From the NCBI RefSeq assembly GCF_000010665.1, contig NC_012796.1, forward strand, positions 1,827,501-1,891,500: 64,000 nt of DNA. The letters run 5' to 3'. The notes below the pieces were generated by a model that was not told the origin of the DNA, made no database searches, and worked only from the letters and a program-made list of their open reading frames with translations. The stretch comes from Solidesulfovibrio magneticus RS-1 (GTDB taxonomy: Bacteria; Desulfobacterota; Desulfovibrionia; Desulfovibrionales; Desulfovibrionaceae). Below are positions 18,375 through 28,184 of this stretch, one piece after another; position 1 is the stretch's first letter, and each line of letters starts with the position of its first letter. Both the position numbers and the translations under genes were made by a program.

Positions 18375-18626
18375 ATGGACAGGCGCGAGGACGACAACCG
18401 CACGCATCTGGGGGCCATTGCCCCGGGCGGGCAATGCACGGTGGCACGGGTGGGCTGCGACGGCTGCCTGGGGCAACGCCTGGGTGATCTGGGGCTGGTG
18501 CCGGGCGAAACGGTGACGGTGGTGCGAAACGCGCCCCTTCGCGACCCCATTGAGATCAAGGTCAGCGGCTTTCTGGTCAGCCTGCGGCGTTGCGAGGCCT
18601 CCCTGGTCGAGGTGACGGCAAAATGA
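18375..18626 (+). CDS. feoA: FeoA, ferrous iron transport accessory protein
   Basis: This 83-residue cytosolic SH3-like protein has the conserved pattern LGQRLGDLGLVPGETVTVVRNAPLRDP (shown in part near residues 32-58) and a final strand carrying VSLRRCEASLVEV. FeoA supports FeoB-driven ferrous iron uptake. ATG 18375 is chosen over an upstream in-frame ATG because GGGAGG lies 4-9 bases before it. The stop overlaps the feoB start in ATGA, so the two are coupled. Confidence 0.93.
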   Translation: MDRREDDNRTHLGAIAPGGQCTVARVGCDGCLGQRLGDLGLVPGETVTVVRNAPLRDPIEIKVSGFLVSLRRCEASLVEVTAK

Positions 18627-21133
18627 GCGCGCGCATCCTCGCCGCCCTGGCCGGCCAGCCCAACTGCGGCAAGTCCACGGTCTTTAACATGCTCACCGGC
18701 GCGCGCCAGCATGTGGCCAATTTTCCCGGCGTCACCGTGGAAAAGAAATCCGGCCATTTCAAGCTCGGCGGCAGCAGTTGCGAACTGGTGGACCTGCCCG
18801 GCGCCTATTCCATCAGCTCCTATTCCCCGGAAGAACGCGTCACCCGCGATTTCCTGCTGTTTGACCACCCCAAGGTGGTGGTCAACGTCATCGACGCCTC
18901 CAATTTGCGCCGCCATCTGTGCCTGACCGTGGAACTGCTCGAGCTTGAGGCCAACGTGGTGGTCCATTGCAACATGATGGACGTGGCCGAGCGCCGGGGC
19001 CAGAAGCTTGACATCGAGGCCTTGGCCGCGCGCCTGGGCGTGCCGGTGTCCTCGGGCGTGGGGCGCAAAGGCCAGGGCCGCGAGAAACTGGCGGCGGTCA
19101 TGACCCAGGCCATGGAACAGCCCCCCAAGGACGAGCCGTTTCGGGTGGATTACGGCCCCCTGGAACCCCACATCCGGGCCGTTGAGGACGTGCTGGCCGA
19201 GGGCGGGGAGCTGGGCGCGCCCAGGCGCTGGCTGGCCGTGCGGCTGCTGGAGGGCGACGCCGGAGCCACGGCGTTCGTGGGCGAGGTGTTTTTCGATCCC
19301 GTGCGCCTGGGAACGCTTGTCGCCGAGCGCCAGCAGGCCTTTGGGGAGGCGTCCGGGGAATCCCCCGCCGCCTTTGCCGCTCTGGCCCGCCGCCGGTTGG
19401 CCAGAAACCTGGCCCAGGCCGCCACGCTCAAGGCCGCCGGCCCCGAGCGCACCGCCACAGACCGCATCGACGACCTTGTGTGCCACAAATTTCTTGGTCC
19501 AGCCATTCTCGTGGCCGTGCTGTTCGTTCTCTACCAAGTGTCCATCGTCTACGGCTACAAGCTCACCAACTACACCTGGCCGCTTCTGGCGGGCCTCAAA
19601 AACTTCGTGGCCGGCTATCTGCCTCCGTCCGGCATGCTCGAAGACCCGGTGCTGCGGTCGCTCGGGCTGTGGTTCATGGATTCCATCAATGCGCTGCTCA
19701 ACTACATCCCGATATTTTTCCTGCTCTTTTTCTGCGTGGCCTTCCTGGAGGACACCGGATACATGCCGCGCATGGCCTTCATCCTGGACCGGCTCTTCCG
19801 GTCCTACGGCCTGCACGGGCAATCAACCCTGCCCATGGTGCTGGCCGGGGTCTATCTCGGCGGCTGCTGCGTGCCCGGGGTCATGGCCTGCAAGGCCATC
19901 CCGGACGACAAGTCCCGGCTGGCCACCATCCTTATTATCCCGCTCATGAACTGTCTGGCCAAGGTGCCGCTCTATGTCCTCTTGGTCGGCGCGTTTTTCC
20001 CCCACGAAGCCTCGGCGGCCATGTTCTTCATCTCCACGGTAACGCTGTTCATGGCCCTGCCCATCGCCCGGCTGCTCTCGGGCACGCTGCTGTCCAACCT
20101 CGACAGCGCGCCGTTTATCATGGAAATGCCGCCATACCATATGCCGACCCTGCGAAACCTCCTCACCAGGGCCATTGAGAAGGTGGCGCTTTTCATTCAG
20201 AAAATCGTCACCGTGGTGGCCGCCGTGGCTGTCATCGTTTTTGTCCTGCTGCAGTTTCCGGGCATCAGCCGGGAGCACAAGGCCGTCTATCAGGCCCGGA
20301 TCGACGAGGCCCGGGGGCAGCTGGACGCCGCCGTGGCCGGGTCGCGCTTCGAGGCCGTCCTGGCCGGCGACGGGCTGCTCCATTTCCTGCGCTACGAGGA
20401 AGCCTACAAGGCGGCCCGGGCCGGCATCGAGGACGCCGAGGCGGCCAAGGCCGTGGACGCCAGGTTCCGCGACGAGAGCCCGGATTTCTTCGCCATCTTG
20501 AAACCCCGGACCGATGCCGCGGCCAAGGCCGCCCAGGCTGGGGTGAAGGGCTTTGCCGCAGCCCGTGACGGCATCACCCTGGAAATGCGCCGGGAGCGCC
20601 TGGAAACGAGCTTCCTGGGCATCCTTGGCCGGGCGCTGGAACCCGTGACCCAGTTCGCGGGATTCAACTGGCGCGTCAACGCCGGTCTGCTTTCGGCCTT
20701 TGCCGCCAAGGAATCGGCCGTGGCCACCATGGGGGCCATCTACAAGCTTGAAGCCGGCGGCAACGACAACGCTTCGCTGGAGGATTCCATGCGCAAGGGC
20801 GAGGCCGATTTCACGCCCTTGCACGCCCTGGCGCTGATGCTCTTCATGGCCTTGTATCCGCCCTGCATGGCCACCTCCATGATGATCAAGGTCCAGACCG
20901 GCCAGGCCAAGTGGATGGTCCTGGCCATCCTCTATCCCATGGTGCTCGGCATTGTCGTGGCCAGCGCCGTTTTCACCGGCAGCCGGCTCCTGGGCCTCGA
21001 CGGCGTCACGGCCATGTGGAGTTTTTACGCCGTGGCCGTGGCCGCCACCATTCTGGCCGGCCTTGTGCCGCACCGGACCCGGGGCATGTTGTCCGTGGCC
21101 GGGAATGCCTGCCCGGCGGTTCCCAATTCCTAG
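18623..21133 (+). CDS. feoB: FeoB, ferrous iron transporter with GTPase domain
   Basis: This 836-residue inner-membrane protein begins with a small GTPase domain: G1 GQPNCGKST at 11-19, G2 Thr in FPGVTVEK, G3 DLPG, and G4 NMMD. A helical guanine-dissociation-inhibitor region follows, then the membrane part with two Gate-type repeats (for example GGCCVPGVMACKAIPD and AAKESAVATMGAIY). It imports Fe(II). A hydrophilic insert of about 130 residues, rich in Ala/Asp/Glu, lies between membrane blocks near residues 545-665. Expressed with feoA and followed by two exported proteins. Confidence 0.97.
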   Translation: MSARILAALAGQPNCGKSTVFNMLTGARQHVANFPGVTVEKKSGHFKLGGSSCELVDLPGAYSISSYSPEERVTRDFLLFDHPKVVVNVIDASNLRRHLCLTVELLELEANVVVHCNMMDVAERRGQKLDIEALAARLGVPVSSGVGRKGQGREKLAAVMTQAMEQPPKDEPFRVDYGPLEPHIRAVEDVLAEGGELGAPRRWLAVRLLEGDAGATAFVGEVFFDPVRLGTLVAERQQAFGEASGESPAAFAALARRRLARNLAQAATLKAAGPERTATDRIDDLVCHKFLGPAILVAVLFVLYQVSIVYGYKLTNYTWPLLAGLKNFVAGYLPPSGMLEDPVLRSLGLWFMDSINALLNYIPIFFLLFFCVAFLEDTGYMPRMAFILDRLFRSYGLHGQSTLPMVLAGVYLGGCCVPGVMACKAIPDDKSRLATILIIPLMNCLAKVPLYVLLVGAFFPHEASAAMFFISTVTLFMALPIARLLSGTLLSNLDSAPFIMEMPPYHMPTLRNLLTRAIEKVALFIQKIVTVVAAVAVIVFVLLQFPGISREHKAVYQARIDEARGQLDAAVAGSRFEAVLAGDGLLHFLRYEEAYKAARAGIEDAEAAKAVDARFRDESPDFFAILKPRTDAAAKAAQAGVKGFAAARDGITLEMRRERLETSFLGILGRALEPVTQFAGFNWRVNAGLLSAFAAKESAVATMGAIYKLEAGGNDNASLEDSMRKGEADFTPLHALALMLFMALYPPCMATSMMIKVQTGQAKWMVLAILYPMVLGIVVASAVFTGSRLLGLDGVTAMWSFYAVAVAATILAGLVPHRTRGMLSVAGNACPAVPNS

Positions 21134-21232
21134 CCGTCGATGTTTCAAGAAGCCGTAAATCCCGGGCGCGGCCTTGCCCCCGCCCGGGAAAACCTCAACC
21201 CGCGCGGACGCGGATGATCGGAGAGACGTATC

Positions 21233-21556
21233 ATGCAACTGAAAATGAAAATGCTTTTCGTTATCGTTAGTCTGGTGCTGGCCCTGCCCGGAGTTGCCCT
21301 GGCCCACACCGCCCTTTGCACCTGCTTTGACAACGCCGACGGCACCATCACCTGCGAAGGCGGCTTTTCCGACGGCTCCTCGGCCTCGGGCGTGAGCCTT
21401 ATCGTCAAGGACGGCGGGGGCAAGGTCATCGAACAAGGGGCCATGGACAAGACGTCCAAGTACACCTTCAAGAAGCCCGCCGGCGCGTACACAGTCGTTT
21501 TCGAGGCCGGCGAAGGCCACAAGATCGAGATCGACGGCAAAAAGATCCTGGAATAA
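21233..21556 (+). CDS. Small exported protein of the feo operon
   Basis: This 107-residue protein has a clear signal peptide (LFVIVSLVLALPGVALA, cleavage after ALA near residue 24), followed by HTALCTCFDNADG. The mature part looks like a small beta-sandwich (carboxypeptidase-regulatory-like): VSLIVKDGGGKVIEQG and GAYTVVFEAGEGHKIEI. The mature N-terminal His and two Cys (HTALCTC) could bind metal. The gene follows feoB by 100 bases and precedes a second exported protein by 27 bases. A role as periplasmic accessory in metal uptake is inferred from context. Confidence 0.75.
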   Translation: MQLKMKMLFVIVSLVLALPGVALAHTALCTCFDNADGTITCEGGFSDGSSASGVSLIVKDGGGKVIEQGAMDKTSKYTFKKPAGAYTVVFEAGEGHKIEIDGKKILE

Positions 21557-21583
21557 CGCGGAAACCCCACAAAGGAGCACGAC

Positions 21584-22408
21584 ATGCAGCACAAAAAAAC
21601 CGTTGCCGGCGTTTTGGCCGCCCTGGCCTTGGCCCTTCCCGGCCTGGCCCTGGCCCACTTCCAGATGATCTACACGCCGGAAATCGCCCTGGACAAGGGC
21701 GGCGAAGTGGACATGCGCCTGGTGTTTACCCACCCCTTTGAGGCCGGGCATTCCATGGACATGGGCGCGCCGGAGCAGTTTTTCATGGTCTACCAGAAAG
21801 GCGGCGAGGGCGAGCCGCAAAAGACCGACCTCAAGGCGGGGCTGGCCCCCATCGTCTGGAAGAGCCTGGGCAACACCGGCAAGGCCTACACCTTCAAGCA
21901 AAAGCTGCGTAGCCCCGGCGACTATGTTTTCGCCCTGGTCCCGGCGCCCTATCTTGAGCCCGAGGAAGGTGCCTACATGCAGCAGATCACCAAACTGGTG
22001 CTCAACGTCGGCGGCATCCCCGGCAACTGGGACAAGCCGGTGGGCCTGCCCGCCGAGATCGTGCCCCTGGCCAAGCCCTACGGCCTCTACACCGGCAACG
22101 TGTTCGTGGGCCAGGTCTTGTCCGAGGGCAAGCCCGTGCCCAATGCCGAGATCGAGGTGGAATACTTGAACCACGCCCCGAACATGGCCGCCAACAGCTT
22201 CGACAAGAAAGCCGCCGTGGCCGCCCCTCACGACTGCTTCATCACCCAGGCCATCAAGGCCGACGCCAATGGCGTCTTCGTCTACGCCATGCCCAAGGCC
22301 GGCTGGTGGGGTTTTGCCGCCATGGGCGTGGGGCCGGTCAAAGAGTTCGAGGGCAAGGCCATGTCCCAGGACGCGCTCATCTGGGTCAAGGCCGTGGACA
22401 TGAAATAG
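21584..22408 (+). CDS. DUF4198-type periplasmic metal-uptake-associated protein
   Basis: This 274-residue exported protein has a signal peptide ending in LPGLALA, with mature start HFQMIYTPEIALD. The pattern of beta strands, including FTHPFEAGHSMDMGAPEQF and GDYVFALVPAPYLEPEEGAYMQQ, matches the DUF4198/NikK-like family, often found next to nickel or cobalt transporters. The mature N-terminal His and the internal His/Met/Asp residues may bind a divalent metal. Here it follows feoAB, which suggests iron rather than nickel; not proven. RBS AAGGAG is upstream. Confidence 0.8.
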   Translation: MQHKKTVAGVLAALALALPGLALAHFQMIYTPEIALDKGGEVDMRLVFTHPFEAGHSMDMGAPEQFFMVYQKGGEGEPQKTDLKAGLAPIVWKSLGNTGKAYTFKQKLRSPGDYVFALVPAPYLEPEEGAYMQQITKLVLNVGGIPGNWDKPVGLPAEIVPLAKPYGLYTGNVFVGQVLSEGKPVPNAEIEVEYLNHAPNMAANSFDKKAAVAAPHDCFITQAIKADANGVFVYAMPKAGWWGFAAMGVGPVKEFEGKAMSQDALIWVKAVDMK

Positions 22409-22439
22409 TTCCCCCCATGCCGGGAACCCTCCGGGAAAG

Positions 22440-22475
22440 CGGGGCGTCCGTTTATGGGCGTCCCGTTTTGTTTTT
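22440..22475 (+). terminator. Intrinsic terminator of the feo operon
   Basis: CGGGGCGTCC (22440-22449) pairs fully, with two G-U pairs, to GGGCGTCCCG (22456-22465), followed by TTTTGTTTTT. It lies 32 bases after the last feo-operon gene. Confidence 0.9.
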
Positions 22476-22609
22476 GGTCCATCGCCGGACGGCTCCTGGC
22501 GTCGCGTCCTTGGAAGCGCAGAAGCCGTATTGCCGGCGGACACACGGAAGCCAAGGTTCTTTCAAATGTCGACCCGTCCGCGCGGGGGGAGCGGGGACGG
22601 GTCAGGCGG

Positions 22610-23449
22610 TCAGGCCAGGCCGAGAATCCAGCCCTCGATGGCGACGGCCTCGCGTTCGGCGTCGCTCAGCGACGGCTCCAGGAACGCGCTCAGCCGGCCG
22701 GCCCGGTCCGTGGCCTGGAGCCAAGCGCACAGGCAAAACGCGTCGTGTTGATCCGGGGTGCGGCCGTTCCGGGGATAGAGATGGCTGACCAGGGACGGAT
22801 AGGCTTCGGCGACCACTGATGCCCCGGCCGGGGGCATGAAGCCGTCGAAGGGCCAGAAAACTGCCTTGCCGTCGGTCTCCTGGCGGATGCGACGCAGCAT
22901 GGTCAGGCCGGCGAAGGTCGCCTTGGCCACCGATCCGGGCACATCGAAATGAAACACCGACTTGGCCCGGCCGGTGCGGATCTCGCACAGCCGCCGCCAG
23001 CGCGAACTGCCCATACGGGCCGCGCCGTCGCCAAACGCGCCTTGGCGGATAAAGTCCACGTACATATAGGGCTCGTCCGTGGGCCAGTGGGCGGCGAAGT
23101 CGTCGAGAAAGGCCGGCCAGTCGTCGGGAAGCCCGTACTGTTCGAAATAGGCCAGGGGAAAGGAAAACCCGTGGTCGATGCCGACCAGGGTCGGGATGTC
23201 TTCGCCCAGGCGCTGGGCGAGCCAGTCGGTTAGCGCCTGACGGCACCAGTATTTGCGGCCCGGTTCGGTGGTGGTCGCCTCGCGGGGCGGGCCGTCGCCG
23301 TCGGCGACATAGGCGCGAAGACCCTTTAAAGGGGAGGTGGGAACCTCGGCCCCGGAATAGTCGATGCCGATGTAGCGGGCGAAACGAGGCTTTTTCTCGG
23401 GCTTGGGCACGAGGCGCAGCCTTGGGGGATCGGATGGACAAGCGGGCAT
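22610..23449 (-). CDS. Conserved protein with RNase-H-like N-terminus, function unknown
   Basis: This 279-residue soluble protein contains FARYIGIDYSGAEVP near residue 25 and TLVGIDHGFSFPL near residue 90. This pattern of two beta strands with acidic residues is seen in RNase-H-fold and DUF429-like proteins. Later blocks are WPTDEPYMYVDFIRQGAFG and a C-terminal YPRNGRTPDQHDAFCLCAW, in which Asp-Gln-His-Asp-Ala resembles the third acidic site. No catalytic assignment is safe. ATG 23449 is chosen because GGAGC lies 6 bases upstream; an earlier GTG-type start is possible. It diverges from ybaK. Confidence 0.75.
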   Translation of the reverse strand: MPACPSDPPRLRLVPKPEKKPRFARYIGIDYSGAEVPTSPLKGLRAYVADGDGPPREATTTEPGRKYWCRQALTDWLAQRLGEDIPTLVGIDHGFSFPLAYFEQYGLPDDWPAFLDDFAAHWPTDEPYMYVDFIRQGAFGDGAARMGSSRWRRLCEIRTGRAKSVFHFDVPGSVAKATFAGLTMLRRIRQETDGKAVFWPFDGFMPPAGASVVAEAYPSLVSHLYPRNGRTPDQHDAFCLCAWLQATDRAGRLSAFLEPSLSDAEREAVAIEGWILGLA

Positions 23450-23588
23450 GGCGGCGCTCCTTGCCCTGACCATATCGGGTCCCGGCGACGGCGTATAGGG
23501 GCGGGCGATCCGCCACCCGGCCTCCCTTGCCGCCTTTCGGCCGATCGGCTATCCCAGGGCGGCGCAAAGACGCAGGGGAGCGCACGAC

Positions 23589-24062
23589 ATGTCCAAGACC
23601 ACCCGGGCCACCCAGGCCCTGGCCAAGGCCGGCGCGGCCTTTGATGTCCTGACTTACGATTATCAGTCCGGAGCCGAGCGCATCGGCCTGCAAGCCGCCG
23701 CCGCCATTGGCGAACCGCCCTCGCGGGTGCTCAAGACGCTCATGGTGCTGGTGGACGGCAAACCGGCCTGCTGCGTGGTCCCCTCCGACGGCGAGCTGTC
23801 CATGAAACGCGTGGCCGCCGCCTTTGGCGGCAAGGCCGCCGCCATGATGCCCCCGGCCGAAGCCGAAAAAGCCACCGGCTACCACGTGGGCGGCATCAGC
23901 CCCTTTGGCGCGAAAAAGCGCCTGCCCGTGGTCATCGAGGCGGCGGCGCTGGACGAACCCTACGTCATCATCAACGCCGGCCAGCGCGGCGTCATGGTCC
24001 GCCTGTCCCCGGCCGAGGCCGTGCGCGTGGCCGGCGCACTGTCTGCGCCGCTGCTTGCCTGA
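23589..24062 (+). CDS. ybaK: Cys-tRNA(Pro) deacylase, YbaK family
   Basis: This 157-residue protein is a close match to YbaK: RATQALAKAGAAFDVLTYDY at the start, RVLKTLMVLVDGKPACCVVPSDGELSMKRVAAA in the middle (seen in pieces around residues 46-80), ATGYHVGGISPFGAKKRLPV near 98-117, and VIINAGQRGVMVRLSP. YbaK hydrolyses cysteine mischarged on tRNA-Pro. The Lys in VLKTLM is the key substrate-binding residue. ATG 23589 has GGGGAG 9 bases upstream. Confidence 0.95.
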   Translation: MSKTTRATQALAKAGAAFDVLTYDYQSGAERIGLQAAAAIGEPPSRVLKTLMVLVDGKPACCVVPSDGELSMKRVAAAFGGKAAAMMPPAEAEKATGYHVGGISPFGAKKRLPVVIEAAALDEPYVIINAGQRGVMVRLSPAEAVRVAGALSAPLLA

Positions 24063-24156
24063 GCTTCCTGTCTGCGCATCCGTTTTTATCCGTGATTCTG
24101 GTTTGTTGTGACGCGTTGCGGCTTGACGGCCGCGCGCGGTGGTTGGCAGCGTTTTC

Positions 24157-24247
24157 TCGCTGGTCGCTGGTCGCTGGTCGCTGGTCGCTGGTCGCTGGTC
24201 GCTGGTCGCTGGTCGCTGGTCGCTGGTCGCTGGTCGCTGGTCGCTGG
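24157..24247. repeat. Perfect heptamer tandem repeat, 13 copies of TCGCTGG
   Basis: From 24157 to 24247 the 7-base unit TCGCTGG is repeated 13 times without a mismatch. Because 7 is not a multiple of 3, every copy gained or lost shifts frame. Overlapping ORFs on both strands exist only because of the repeat. The flanks (24063-24156 and 24248-24444) show no gene. Confidence 0.97.
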
Positions 24248-24444
24248 CGTGTGACGCTGCGAAGCTGCTGCGGCTAAGTGACCAAGGCTGCCGGCTCAGG
24301 AGCACCGGCCAGGGCCGGACGTGCCGGCTAGGAAGAGTCCGCCAGCCGCCGCAAGAAAACAGGCATCGGTTGGCGCCATGGCAGTTCGCTGACGATGCGC
24401 GGCGACGGACCCTTCCCGGCCGGCGCGTCCGGCCGGACCGGGGG

Positions 24445-24476
24445 CCGCCGCGCCGGGAATCTCCCCGGCGCGGCGG
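24445..24476 (-). terminator. GC-rich hairpin downstream of the alcohol dehydrogenase gene
   Basis: CCGCCGCGCCGGG (24445-24457) and CCCGGCGCGGCGG (24464-24476) form a perfect 13-bp stem with a six-base loop, 10 bases after the minus-strand stop. There is no T run, so it may slow polymerase or protect the 3' end rather than be a classical terminator. Confidence 0.6.
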
Positions 24477-24485
24477 GCCTGGCGG

Positions 24486-25667
24486 CTACATGGCCGCCGT
24501 GTAGATGTCGGCCACGTCCTTGTCCGTGGCGCAGCGCGGATTGGTGAAGCGGCAGATGTCCTTCTGGGCGTTGGCGGTCATGGTCGGAATGTCACCCGCC
24601 TTGACCTCCTTGCCGTAGCGCCGGCCAAGCTCGACCAGATTGGCCGGGATGCCGACGTCGGTCGAGAGCTGGCGGATGGCCTTGAGCGCCAGTTCGGCGG
24701 CGTCGCGCGGGGCCAGACCGGCCGTGTTCTCGCCCATGATGGCGGCCATTTCGGCGAATTTTTCCACCTTGGCGATGAGGTTGAACTTCTCGACGTAGGG
24801 CAGAAGCAGGGCGTTGCATTCGCCGTGGGGCAGGTTGTAGAAGCCGCCGAGCTGGTGGGCCATGGAATGCACGTAACCAAGGCTGGCGTTATTAAAGGCC
24901 ATGCCGGCCAGGTACTGGGCAAAGCACATGCCTTCCCGGGCGGCCAGATCCTGGCCGTTGGCCACGGCCTTGCGCAGGTGGGTGAAGATGAGTTTCATGG
25001 CTTCCACGGCGCAGGCGTCGGTCATGGGGTTGGCGATGGTGGAGACGAAGGCTTCCACGGCGTGGGTGAGCGCGTCCATGCCGGTGGCGGCCGTCAGCGC
25101 CGGGGGCATCCCGACCATGAGCACCGGATCGTCTATGGCGATGCCCGGGGTGACGCGCCAGTCGGCGATGGCCATTTTGACGTGGCGCGAGGTGTCGGTG
25201 ATGACCGCGAACCGGGTCATCTCCGAAGCCGTGCCGGCGGTGGTGTTGACGGCGAGGTAGGGCATGAGCGGCTTGGTGGCCTTGTCGATGCCTTCGTAGT
25301 CGTGGATCTTGCCGCCGTTGGAAATGAGCAGTCCGATGCCCTTGCCGCAGTCGTGGGAGGAACCGCCGCCCAGGGTGATGAGGCTGTCGCAGCCCGAGCT
25401 TTTGTAGAGTTCCGTCCCTTCGGCCACGTTGAGGTCAGTGGGGTTGGGCACGGTCTTGTCGTAGACCGTGTAGGGCATGGCGGCGGCGTCGAGGAGTTCG
25501 GTCACCTGTTTGAGGATGCCGGCCGCAACCACGCCTTTGTCCGTGACGACCAGCGGTTTGCTGCCCCCCAGCGCCTTGATCTTCTCCGGGATGAGCTTGG
25601 ACGCGCCGATGCCGATGAGGGTCACGCTGGGAATGAAGAAACCGTATACCTGTTCCTGAACTGCCAT
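24486..25667 (-). CDS. Iron-containing alcohol dehydrogenase
   Basis: This 393-residue cytosolic group III alcohol dehydrogenase has the nucleotide-binding loop GGGSSHDCGKG near residues 97-107. The metal-site residues are visible as Asp and His in MDALTHAVEAF and the two His in HSMAHQLGGFYNLPHGE. It interconverts primary alcohols such as ethanol with aldehydes using NAD(H); homologues are very abundant in Desulfovibrio. RBS GGAGGAC precedes the ATG. A sigma-54 activator gene is the next gene upstream on the same strand and a sigma-54 promoter candidate lies 260-275 bases before the start. Confidence 0.96.
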   Translation of the reverse strand: MAVQEQVYGFFIPSVTLIGIGASKLIPEKIKALGGSKPLVVTDKGVVAAGILKQVTELLDAAAMPYTVYDKTVPNPTDLNVAEGTELYKSSGCDSLITLGGGSSHDCGKGIGLLISNGGKIHDYEGIDKATKPLMPYLAVNTTAGTASEMTRFAVITDTSRHVKMAIADWRVTPGIAIDDPVLMVGMPPALTAATGMDALTHAVEAFVSTIANPMTDACAVEAMKLIFTHLRKAVANGQDLAAREGMCFAQYLAGMAFNNASLGYVHSMAHQLGGFYNLPHGECNALLLPYVEKFNLIAKVEKFAEMAAIMGENTAGLAPRDAAELALKAIRQLSTDVGIPANLVELGRRYGKEVKAGDIPTMTANAQKDICRFTNPRCATDKDVADIYTAAM

Positions 25668-25926
25668 GGCGTCCTCCGAGACGGTTTGATGGTTAGATCT
25701 TGCCTGTACATGGCATGCAACAACATCGCTTATGACAGATCCTGTCTCGATTGAAGCGAACGACAGGACGTGTCGTGACGGCTGCCGCAGCCGAGTCGGT
25801 CTTTTCCTCGTGCGTCAATCGGATTTTCTGGTCGAGTTCACGACCTCGACGCGGAGGAAAAGGCGACGCCTGTGGTCAGGATTCGTTGTTGTTGCATACG
25901 GTCCGGCAATGTCTTGTCAGCGCTAC

Positions 25927-25942
25927 AGCAAGAGGCGGACCA
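25927..25942 (-). promoter_or_regulatory. Candidate sigma-54 promoter of the alcohol dehydrogenase gene
   Basis: On the minus strand the sequence is TGGTCCGCCTCTTGCT. The GG and GC dinucleotides are exactly 12 bases apart, as needed at -24/-12, and TTGCT is the consensus -12 element; only the TGGCAC part is imperfect. Transcription would start about 12 bases further on, giving a leader of roughly 250 bases. That leader region, down to 25680, shows no other feature. Confidence 0.55.
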
Positions 25943-26037
25943 GAACTCTCAGAAGGGCCGTTTGAAGAGGATCATTAATTATTATAGTCTGTTGGCTGAG
26001 ACGATGCGGTGACTGACCTAGTCGAAGGTGTTCAGAA

Positions 26038-26066
26038 ACCGGACATGTCAACCTGACATGTCCGGT
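26038..26066. terminator. Perfect 13-bp inverted repeat after the sigma-54 activator gene
   Basis: ACCGGACATGTCA (26038-26050) and TGACATGTCCGGT (26054-26066) enclose a 3-base loop, 11 bases after the activator stop. On the minus strand it is followed by TTTCT, so it is most likely a terminator separating this gene from the alcohol dehydrogenase promoter. A dyad operator role is possible. Confidence 0.65.
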
Positions 26067-26076
26067 TTACGGCCGG

Positions 26077-28038
<1,962 letters not shown>

Positions 28039-28184
28039 GAAGGTCTCCCCTGCCGCCTCCGGACGGCGAGCCGGCGTCCGGGCAGCATAGGGCCGGGGCC
28101 GGGGCAATTCAAGCCTTGGTCCGCATTGTCTTTCCCCGGGCGAAAGGCTACCTGTCGGGCGGCGGTTGGAGGCCGCCGCGCCGT

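Noticed and set aside
18590-18622. FeoB start 33 bases earlier (inside feoA)
   Set aside because: ATG 18623 makes the ATGA overlap with feoA and gives the standard GTPase N-terminus.
24157-24247. CRISPR array
   Set aside because: The unit is 7 bases without spacers; no cas genes in the window.
24139-24504. ORFs with SLVAGRW or TSDQRPA repeats
   Set aside because: Produced by translation of the TCGCTGG array; no start signal or conserved flank.
25732-25978. ORFs in the alcohol dehydrogenase leader
   Set aside because: No ribosome site, no recognised motif, and they overlap the sigma-54 promoter candidate.
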